Positions 1-6,125 of a stretch of 8,628 nt of DNA are shown piece by piece (position 1 is the stretch's first letter; each line of letters begins with the position of its first letter). A model generated the notes under the pieces. That model was not told the DNA's origin. It did not search any database and saw only the letters and a list, made by a program, of their open reading frames with translations. The stretch comes from an uncultured euryarchaeote. GTDB taxonomy: Archaea > Thermoplasmatota > Poseidoniia > Poseidoniales > Poseidoniaceae. The position numbers were made by a program, and so were the translations under genes. Location: contig CALCOQ010000249.1 of NCBI GenBank assembly GCA_937897005.1, positions 1-8,628 on the forward strand, read 5' to 3'.

Positions 1-530
1 CGCCTTTGCACCCTTCCCGCAACCATAACAGCCCCAGGTGCCATGAACAAGAAGCCTAGAAGGAAGGCCAATGCTACTCCGAATTTAAGGCCTTGAGGAT
101 CTGCTCGGAACTCTGCCCAGCAACCGTAGTGTTTTGCAACCAATTTATGTCCAATTTCATGAAGCACAAAGGCTGGACCGATGGCGATCAGCATCAATGG
201 CATCATGATGATGACTGTCACAAGCCAATTGATTGGACCTACTCGAATCAATCCAGAAACTCCATTGGCCATAACGAATCCAAGAGCGAGGGTGAAAGCG
301 CCAGTTGCCAGAAGGAGGTGCTTCTTCTCTTCTTCACTGAAATGCCATAATTTCCCCTTATGGTGTTGCACGGGCTGAGAAGGCGCCATTCCCCATAGGC
401 TCTGGAGAACTTGAGATAGGTCAGGAGCCTGAACCTGTCTTGGTTGTTCAACATCCACTCTGTGAATCCTATCGAATGGGTCATTCTCCAGCCGACTGGC
501 GCGCGGGTCGCGTTGTGGAGTGGGTGCCAT
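1..530 (-). CDS. Membrane zinc metallopeptidase, M50 / site-2 protease-like (partial, C-terminus beyond left edge)
   Basis: Only the first 176 residues are inside the window. The frame is open from an ATG at 530 to base 1, with an in-frame TAG a short way upstream of that ATG. A polar N-terminal stretch (residues 1-70) is followed by a hydrophobic segment at about 72-94, a second at about 101-122 leading into the zinc-binding motif HEIGH (H124, E125, H128), then YGCWAEFRA and a third hydrophobic segment at about 149-172. HExxH at the end of a membrane helix is the hallmark of M50 intramembrane proteases, which cut substrates within the membrane; the second metal-ligand motif would lie outside the window. 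AAGGAG at 539-534 lies three bases before the ATG, a tight spacing. Met48 (389) is an alternative start that would remove a proline- and arginine-rich extension not expected in the family. The substrate cannot be inferred. Confidence 0.8.
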   Translation of the reverse strand, partial: MAPTPQRDPRASRLENDPFDRIHRVDVEQPRQVQAPDLSQVLQSLWGMAPSQPVQHHKGKLWHFSEEEKKHLLLATGAFTLALGFVMANGVSGLIRVGPINWLVTVIIMMPLMLIAIGPAFVLHEIGHKLVAKHYGCWAEFRADPQGLKFGVALAFLLGFLFMAPGAVMVAGRVQR

Positions 531-586
531 TGGCTCCTTGCTGCAACGGGTGTGCCATGAAGCCTACTACCATTCAAGCCATAGAT

Positions 587-598
587 GAGAGGCCTCTC
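587..598. promoter_or_regulatory. Perfect 12-bp palindrome between divergent genes
   Basis: GAGAGGCCTCTC is a perfect inverted repeat with no spacer, in the 89-base region between the divergent starts at 530 (minus) and 620 (plus). Its place suits a dimeric repressor or activator acting on one or both promoters. I saw no clear TATA/BRE element in this region on either strand. If the plus-strand gene starts at ATG 557 instead of 620, the palindrome would be coding, which weakens the regulatory reading. Confidence 0.25.
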
Positions 599-619
599 GT
601 GAAGAATAGGGGTTCGAAA

Positions 620-1321
620 ATGTCGATGCCGAGAAGGGCAATGCAGGAAATGGGATTCCAGTCCTGTTGTCTATTGTGTGATGCCCGGGATGTCGCTGGT
701 ACCAAACGTTGCCGTACCTGTATCGAGAAGCATTCCCTGACCAGAAAGAATATTGAAGAACGCTCGTCTGATGATCTGGTTGGACAATTTGCAAGAGAAT
801 TGTTTCAGATGATTTCCGCTCCCCATCGTTGGGACCATGATACTGTCCATGGCCCTGAATTGGAACGTATTCAATATCTGGCTGGCTTGGTATCAGCGCC
901 AAAGAAAATGCCAACTACTGAAGAAATTAGTGAATTATTTGCTACACAAGCGAAGAAAGTGAAGCGGTCTCTGATACAAGATGTCGCAAATAGAAATCCT
1001 TGGAAGGAGGCTCCTCCAAGCGCAGAAGAAGCATGGCTGTTCGGTGAAAACCTACCGGTGATTGAAGATTTGGTTCCCGGAGCCAGAACCATTCCAAATC
1101 GTCCCATTCCCAAGGTGGACCGCTCTGATAGAGTTGGTGAAGACCGGGCATTAGTGGATGTATTAGCCTCGCAAGAAGCAAAGGATGAGGCGGTGATTGA
1201 GCAAAGAGAGACGGCTAGAGAAGATTGGTCGAAGGCGCTGGATTCCGTAGGTGGAATCCTCGATGGAAGTGATGAAGTACCCGATGAGGAAGAAAATGTC
1301 GAGGATGATCTTGATCTATGA
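620..1321 (+). CDS. Zinc-ribbon protein of unknown function with acidic C-terminus
   Basis: A 233-residue soluble protein that I cannot assign to a named family. Near the N-terminus two cysteine pairs, CLLC (C17, C20) and CRTC (C31, C34), ten residues apart, look like a small zinc ribbon; C16 and H38 flank them. The middle (about 45-125) looks helical and charged, with no catalytic motif recognised. From about 180 it is rich in Glu, Asp and Lys, and it ends in a strongly acidic, probably disordered tail (about 215-233). There is no signal peptide or membrane helix. The frame stays open to 440, but a start there would overlap the divergent peptidase gene. ATG 620 is preferred because it is just upstream of the cysteine motif and has AGGGG seven bases before it; ATG 557 and ATG 626 are alternatives. 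Zinc-bound nucleic-acid or protein contacts are plausible but unproven. Confidence 0.6.
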   Translation: MSMPRRAMQEMGFQSCCLLCDARDVAGTKRCRTCIEKHSLTRKNIEERSSDDLVGQFARELFQMISAPHRWDHDTVHGPELERIQYLAGLVSAPKKMPTTEEISELFATQAKKVKRSLIQDVANRNPWKEAPPSAEEAWLFGENLPVIEDLVPGARTIPNRPIPKVDRSDRVGEDRALVDVLASQEAKDEAVIEQRETAREDWSKALDSVGGILDGSDEVPDEEENVEDDLDL

Positions 1322-2065
1322 TCAGAGATGATCTCCTAGGCCTTCCAGAGTGTAACTGATTCTTTGTGTACCTTTGCCTTTGGATTTCTTGCCAAGAAGT
1401 CTCACATTGCCTATTTCTGAAAGTTTACGAACATGAGTGCCGGCACAGGGGCAGAGATCGACATCATCCCCCACCCTCACCACTCTCAACTCCTTGACTG
1501 AAATGGGGAGTAGGTCCATATTGGTGCGATCGGGTGGCATGATCTTGTTGATTTCTGCCCTCGTCATCACTCTACATTCAACTGATAAGTCTGATTCAAT
1601 CATTTCATTGGTGTGAGTGATGACTCTGTTGAGCATCTCATCCTCGAACTTGATGGGGTTGAAGTCTATCCTGCTTCGATCATGATGAATCTGATTTCCT
1701 ACCGTTCTTGTTCCGTGGAACATCTCGTACACGATTCCCGATACAAGATGCTGAGCGGTATGCATTCGCATATGTGCATGTCTACGTTGCCAATCTATCC
1801 TTCCTTCAACCATATCTCCAACTGATAATCCGGTGATATTGATGAGATGGTGTTCTACATCTGCTCTCCCCCTGACTTCGACCACCTCGGACTCCCCTCC
1901 GTCCCATGAAAGGGTTCCAACATCCCAATTCTGGCCCCCGCCAATAGGATAGAACAGCGTGCGATCGAGTATTGCCTTATTTTCTTCAATCGCGATTACC
2001 TGAGCATTGAAATCCGTTTCATAGCAAGATTCTATCGAGGGCATCCATAATTTCTCGGTCGCCAT
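1322..2065 (-). CDS. alaX: AlaX-type alanyl-tRNA editing hydrolase (AlaX-M size)
   Basis: Free-standing homologue of the alanyl-tRNA synthetase editing domain. The family hydrolyses tRNA-Ala mischarged with serine (some members glycine) in the cytoplasm, preventing Ala-to-Ser errors. All four expected zinc ligands are present: H102 and H106 in HTAQHL, and C207 and H211 in CAGTH. The N-terminal part has the glycine-rich motif FYPIGGGQ (38-45) followed by DVG, typical of medium-length AlaX and of the region just before the editing core in AlaRS. The 247 residues fit AlaX-M; there is no AlaRS catalytic or C-terminal oligomerisation domain. A basic patch (KKSKGKGTQR, 226-235) near the end may contact tRNA. 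The gene begins 38 bases after the purQ stop on the same strand, so co-transcription is likely. No Shine-Dalgarno is seen before ATG 2065; Met8 is a weaker alternative start. Confidence 0.93.
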   Translation of the reverse strand: MATEKLWMPSIESCYETDFNAQVIAIEENKAILDRTLFYPIGGGQNWDVGTLSWDGGESEVVEVRGRADVEHHLINITGLSVGDMVEGRIDWQRRHAHMRMHTAQHLVSGIVYEMFHGTRTVGNQIHHDRSRIDFNPIKFEDEMLNRVITHTNEMIESDLSVECRVMTRAEINKIMPPDRTNMDLLPISVKELRVVRVGDDVDLCPCAGTHVRKLSEIGNVRLLGKKSKGKGTQRISYTLEGLGDHL

Positions 2066-2103
2066 GTTTCGTCGTACAAGGACTCTTATCCTAAATCTTC
2101 ACC

Positions 2104-3024
2104 TCAAAGATGTTCCCTGACATATGAGACGGCGTTATGGAAAATTGCCATTCCAGCACCCTCCCATTCCACTCTTTCTGATTCTCTATCTCGAGCGGTT
2201 CGGCTTGCTTCCACCATTTCAGTATCATCATCAATGATGTGAGAAAATGGAGAGGTGGGTCTTTCTACAGATGTGATTTTAGTGCGTCGAAAATGTGGAT
2301 GGAGCCATTGCGCGTATATTGCTTCGGGGTGTGGCATCAATCCAAATATCAATCCAGTAGGGTCACATATTCCAGCAATGTTTCTCATACTCCCATTTGG
2401 ACAGATTGGGAATGGAAGGGTTTCATCCGTCATACCTTCCCCGGGTTTACTGGATGGGTCAATATATCTACAGACCAATTGCCCATCTGAATCCATTGAA
2501 TCCAGAATCTTGGAATCTGGGACAACGAATTTTCCTTCGCCATGTCGCACTGGAACTTCCATTCGTTCGAGGCCTTTGGTCCAGATGCAGTGACTGTCTG
2601 CATTGAACTCAAGACTGACCCATCTATTTTCATAACGCCCTGAATTGTTCAAAGTCAAAGATGCTGTTTGTTCAAAATCTGGTATTTCATTACCCGGTAA
2701 CAATCCAGTTTTCACCAGCACTTGGAATCCATTACAGATCCCGATAATCGGTTTACCTGCTGCAACGAATGAAGTCAGTTGTTCTCGTAATTGAAATCGC
2801 ATCCTATTCCCCAAAAGTCTCCCGCTCCCCAAGTGATCACCAAAAGAGAAACCCCCTGGAACTGCCATGATATGAAATTCCTCGAGATTTCGTTCGCCAG
2901 AAACCAGATGATTGACGTGTATCCTTTCTACTTCGGCTCCGGCCATCCCGAACACTGCTGCAGTTTCATGGTCACAATTTATTCCAAAGCCTGTCAAGAC
3001 CGCTACTTTTGGAACGTGGATCAT
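2104..3024 (-). CDS. purQ: Phosphoribosylformylglycinamidine synthase, glutaminase subunit PurQ
   Basis: Class I glutamine amidotransferase subunit of FGAM synthase, the fourth step of IMP synthesis. It hydrolyses glutamine and passes ammonia to the PurL subunit. With the start at ATG 3024 it has 306 residues. Seen in order: the N-terminal VAVLTGFGINCDHE (7-20), PGGFSFGDH (56-64, oxyanion region), the nucleophile elbow GICNGFQ with Cys97, and MPHPEA with His232 and Glu234, completing the Cys-His-Glu triad. It is longer than the roughly 230-residue Bacillus-type PurQ and closer to the glutaminase domain of single-chain PurL; about 70 residues follow the triad, part of them charged. The frame extends upstream to a TTG at 3057 inside purSL, but ATG 3024 has the good ribosome-binding site and begins where the conserved domain does. 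It overlaps the purSL stop by one base, indicating translational coupling. Confidence 0.95.
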   Translation of the reverse strand: MIHVPKVAVLTGFGINCDHETAAVFGMAGAEVERIHVNHLVSGERNLEEFHIMAVPGGFSFGDHLGSGRLLGNRMRFQLREQLTSFVAAGKPIIGICNGFQVLVKTGLLPGNEIPDFEQTASLTLNNSGRYENRWVSLEFNADSHCIWTKGLERMEVPVRHGEGKFVVPDSKILDSMDSDGQLVCRYIDPSSKPGEGMTDETLPFPICPNGSMRNIAGICDPTGLIFGLMPHPEAIYAQWLHPHFRRTKITSVERPTSPFSHIIDDDTEMVEASRTARDRESERVEWEGAGMAIFHNAVSYVREHL

Positions 3025-3040
3025 CAGAACTCCCCCCCAC
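3024..3040 (-). promoter_or_regulatory. purQ ribosome-binding site in purSL/purQ TGATG overlap
   Basis: On the minus strand the last codons of purSL read TGT GGG GGG GAG TTC TGA, and the ATG of purQ uses the A of that TGA. GGGGAG five bases before the ATG is the clearest Shine-Dalgarno-like sequence in the window and decides the purQ start over the upstream TTG. The overlap suits termination-reinitiation coupling between the two subunits. The G7 run (3032-3038) is also a possible slippage site (see findings). Confidence 0.7.
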
Positions 3041-6000
3041 AGAATGTACTCTTCCAAGCCTTGAGGGCGATATCAATATCGACATCGACCAACGTCTCAT
3101 TTCCGCTAGAAATCACTAAATTATTGGACTCCGTTGTCGTACCGATTTTCGTGCAACGATGGTTCTGTGTTTTCAGTTCGAATTCTTCGATGTTCTCGGG
3201 GGCCACTGCAACAATGATTCTGGCTAGACTCTCACCAAACAGTTTGGCCCAGATGGAAGCATCACCTGTATTTTCAATATCAACTGAAACTCCTTGGCGT
3301 CCGCCGATGCACATCTCGATGAGCGCAACAGAAATTCCGCCTTCGCTGCAATCATGAGCACTGGATATCAAACCAGAATGAATTGCATCACTAAGGGATG
3401 TATACATGCCGAGATTGGCTTCAATATCTACCAATCTGGGGACTTCGCCACCGATTCCATCCGCCCTTCCAGTTTCCACCAACATGTATGCAACTTCGTT
3501 AGCGCCCAACTCTTCTTTGGATTCTCCAAGTAAGTATAATTGATGGCCGGTTGCAATGAAATCGCTGGTGATGGAACTACGAACATCAGGATGGTCACCA
3601 ATCAATGAGAACAACAGGGTTGGAGGGATGCTTATCTTGTCTTTGCCCTTGCCATAATCATTCTTCATTGAATCTTTTCCACTGATGCAGGGAACTCTGT
3701 ATCCGCGACACGCTCGTTCCAATTCCCGATTGGCCCGAACCAGTTGGGCGAGTTTGAACTTACCATCTGGCGTCTTGTCACTGACTATCGGGTCAGGCCA
3801 ACAATAATTGTCACACCCAGCCATCTTTTCTGGATCCACTCCGCTACATATTGCGTTTCGAACCGCTTCATCCACCGCAGCAGCGGCCATGGCCCCAGCA
3901 TCAATGTCAGAATACCTTGGGGATAATCCGCATGAAACCACAAAGCCTTGGGTGTTGCCATGTATCGGCGCTAACACTCCTGCATCCCCAGGCCCATCAC
4001 AGTGTTTACCAACGAATGGTTTCACGACCGTTTGTGCAATCACTTCGTGGTCATATTGACGCACCAAGGTCTCTTTACTTGCGATATTCGGACGTGATAA
4101 AAGTTCGAGTAATATCTCAGAATGGTCAACTTCTCCTGGTGGGATGAATGCTTCATTCTCTGGTGCTTTCCACTCGCTTTCCAAGCGCAACTGTGGCACT
4201 CCATCATGAAGGAATTCAAGAGGCAATGATGCCACTGTCATTTCTCCATGTTTCACATGGAATTCTCCATTAGAGGTGAATCTTCCAACCACAGTAGCTT
4301 CAACTTCATGTAATGCGGCCATTTCCTCGAATGTGATTTGGTCATCGCCTTTGACAGCCACGGTCATTCTTTCCTGAGATTCTGAAACCAGAATCTCCCA
4401 CGATGATAATCCACTTTGTTTCAATGGCACCTTAGAGAGATCTATTTCGCAACCATTGGTATATTCAGCCATCTCTCCAATACTACTCGATAACCCCCCT
4501 GCACCATTATCTGTGATGCAGGTTATCAGGCCTGCATCCCTTGCTTCAAGTATCATATCGAGCATTTTCTTCTGCGTTATCGGATCCCCTATCTGCACTG
4601 CACTACTGGGACTTTCTTCGGTCAACTCGAGACTGGAGAAGGTTGCTCCATGGATGCCATCAGCACCAACTCGTCCTCCAACCATATACACCATATCTCC
4701 CTCTGCTGGAGTTTTGATATGAGTCAGCCTACCATCCGGTAGTTGCCTTGGCATTATCCCGATGGTGCCAGCATAAACCAGTGGTTTTCCAATATACCTA
4801 TCATCGAAGACGATGGCTCCATTCACTGTTGGGATGCCGCTCTCATTTCCACCCACTCTGATTCCAGCATGGACTCCAGAAAGAACGCGTGATGGTGGAA
4901 AGAGATTGGCCGGTAGGTCTCCTTGCCAATCTGGTGGTCCGAAACAGAAAATGTCAGTATTGGCGATGGGCCTTGCACCAAGGCCGGTACCGAGAATATC
5001 TCTGTTCACTCCAACTATACCAGTCATCGCACCACCATATGGATCCAATGCACTGGGGGAATTGTGAGTCTCTACTTTCATACATAGGCTCCATTCATCA
5101 TTCCAGGCGATGACTCCAGAATTATCATGGAATATTGAGAGTAGCCAATCAACCTCCTCCTGCATCTCCTCTGTTGGTTTCATGATATGGGTCTTGAACA
5201 GGGAATCTATCTCGCTCTCCTCTCCAGTTTCACGGTCCACGTGAGTGATGCGGGCTGAGAATATCTTGTGCTTACAATGCTCGCTCCACGTCTGAGCCAG
5301 ACACTCAAGTTCAACATCCGTGGGGGCGGATGCTGAAATTCCACGAGCGGTTCTGGCGGCTTGTATCTCGGGATCTCGGTAATGAGTCTGAATGGCTTTC
5401 ATCTCTTCAAGATTCAATGCGAGTATTCCGGATTCTGAAATATCCTCAAGTTCAGCATCGGACACTTCAAGATCAATGATTGACGGAATAGTGAATTCAT
5501 TTGGTGGGGCCTCAGGAAAATCGAGTTTTGGAAAAGAAGTGGCTATATCTCTGGTGTCCATGGCTTCAGCACGTTCAATCAATGGGTTGTGTAATTGTTC
5601 TGCCAACCATTCTATATCCACTGATTCATCAAGGCCGTGGAATGTATAAGTGACGGTGGTTGATACTGCCGAATGTTCATCGATATCTGGATGTAATATC
5701 TTCAACCCATCCACTGCCGCAGTTCCTGGATTATCAGTGACTCCGGGTTTGAATCCAATACTGATCACCGCGTCTGGGCGGGTTGGAAATATTGCTGTAT
5801 CATTGAGAATCTCATCATTACATGTTCCAATCTCAATGATTGGATCTGCAAACAGTACATCCACTACATCCTTGATTGATTTTGCGGGAAGGTCGGCTTT
5901 CACAAGAAAGCCGAGGATGCTTCGAACTTCGTTGATTCTGATATCGTGGTCATTGAAGAGGGAGCGTTTGATCAGTTCTCCTCTGACATCAACCATCTCC

Positions 6001-6047
6001 TCTCCAGAACGGGGCGTCACTTCAACACGATGTACGCTCAGAGACAT
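3024..6047 (-). CDS. purL: Phosphoribosylformylglycinamidine synthase, PurS-PurL fusion (PurSL)
   Basis: ATP-dependent FGAM synthase synthetase subunit of 1007 residues, converting FGAR to FGAM with ammonia from PurQ. The N-terminal region (about 1-165) looks like two consecutive PurS-like units: VHRVEVTPRSGEEMVDVRG (5-23) through FADPIIE, then a second unit from about 91. A linker follows, then the synthetase with AQTWSEHCKH (251-260), VETHNSPSALDPYGGA (325-340), GRVGADGIHGATFSS (458-472), DNGAGGLSS (513-521), SESQERM (555-561), ISGKDSM (788-794) and SAHDCSEGG (896-904). The ATP- and FGAR-binding halves are therefore complete. At about 1000 residues it is longer than Bacillus-type PurL (about 740) because PurS is fused, and it lacks the glutaminase domain of the roughly 1300-residue E. 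coli-type enzyme, supplied here by purQ. The start is fixed by an in-frame TAG 21 bases upstream; no Shine-Dalgarno is visible. The usual ETHNHPSA motif has Ser330 in place of the second His. Confidence 0.95.
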   Translation of the reverse strand: MSLSVHRVEVTPRSGEEMVDVRGELIKRSLFNDHDIRINEVRSILGFLVKADLPAKSIKDVVDVLFADPIIEIGTCNDEILNDTAIFPTRPDAVISIGFKPGVTDNPGTAAVDGLKILHPDIDEHSAVSTTVTYTFHGLDESVDIEWLAEQLHNPLIERAEAMDTRDIATSFPKLDFPEAPPNEFTIPSIIDLEVSDAELEDISESGILALNLEEMKAIQTHYRDPEIQAARTARGISASAPTDVELECLAQTWSEHCKHKIFSARITHVDRETGEESEIDSLFKTHIMKPTEEMQEEVDWLLSIFHDNSGVIAWNDEWSLCMKVETHNSPSALDPYGGAMTGIVGVNRDILGTGLGARPIANTDIFCFGPPDWQGDLPANLFPPSRVLSGVHAGIRVGGNESGIPTVNGAIVFDDRYIGKPLVYAGTIGIMPRQLPDGRLTHIKTPAEGDMVYMVGGRVGADGIHGATFSSLELTEESPSSAVQIGDPITQKKMLDMILEARDAGLITCITDNGAGGLSSSIGEMAEYTNGCEIDLSKVPLKQSGLSSWEILVSESQERMTVAVKGDDQITFEEMAALHEVEATVVGRFTSNGEFHVKHGEMTVASLPLEFLHDGVPQLRLESEWKAPENEAFIPPGEVDHSEILLELLSRPNIASKETLVRQYDHEVIAQTVVKPFVGKHCDGPGDAGVLAPIHGNTQGFVVSCGLSPRYSDIDAGAMAAAAVDEAVRNAICSGVDPEKMAGCDNYCWPDPIVSDKTPDGKFKLAQLVRANRELERACRGYRVPCISGKDSMKNDYGKGKDKISIPPTLLFSLIGDHPDVRSSITSDFIATGHQLYLLGESKEELGANEVAYMLVETGRADGIGGEVPRLVDIEANLGMYTSLSDAIHSGLISSAHDCSEGGISVALIEMCIGGRQGVSVDIENTGDASIWAKLFGESLARIIVAVAPENIEEFELKTQNHRCTKIGTTTESNNLVISSGNETLVDVDIDIALKAWKSTFCGGEF

Positions 6048-6059
6048 TCTGGGTGCGAC

Positions 6060-6076
6060 CTGCCCCTATGGGGCAG
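6060..6076. promoter_or_regulatory. Perfect 7-bp inverted repeat upstream of purSL
   Basis: CTGCCCC and GGGGCAG, separated by three bases, form a perfect GC-rich palindrome that ends 12 bases before the purSL ATG. It lies in the 78-base gap after the membrane-protein gene. It could be a dimer-type operator controlling the purine genes, or a hairpin in the purSL leader limiting ribosome access. An intrinsic terminator for the upstream gene is less likely because no T-run follows on the coding strand. The TAG that closes the purSL frame upstream begins in the loop. No clear TATA box was found in the rest of the gap. Confidence 0.4.
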
Positions 6077-6125
6077 ACTATGGCGTTTGACGACCGTCCA
6101 TGAAGGCTTTCATCCGATACTCGTC

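Noticed and set aside
440..619. Upstream extension of the plus-strand zinc-ribbon frame to 440
   Set aside because: Bases 440-530 are the opposite strand of the peptidase N-terminus, and the extension shows no domain features. A start at 620, just before the cysteine motif, is more plausible.
567..914. 115-residue minus-strand open frame opposite the zinc-ribbon gene
   Set aside because: It is antisense to a more coherent protein with paired cysteines, has no motif, and would overlap the divergent region.
3025..3057. TTG start for purQ at 3057
   Set aside because: It would lie 33 bases inside purSL without a ribosome-binding site. ATG 3024 has a good Shine-Dalgarno and begins at the conserved domain.
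2791..3357. 188-residue plus-strand open frame across the purQ/purSL junction
   Set aside because: It is antisense to two well-supported genes and its translation shows no recognisable motif.
6060..6076. Intrinsic terminator reading of the inverted repeat
   Set aside because: No T-run follows the stem on the coding strand, so an operator or leader hairpin is preferred.
5650..6090. 146-residue plus-strand open frame opposite the PurS-like region
   Set aside because: It is a Ser/Thr/Ile-rich antisense reading of the purSL N-terminus with no domain features.
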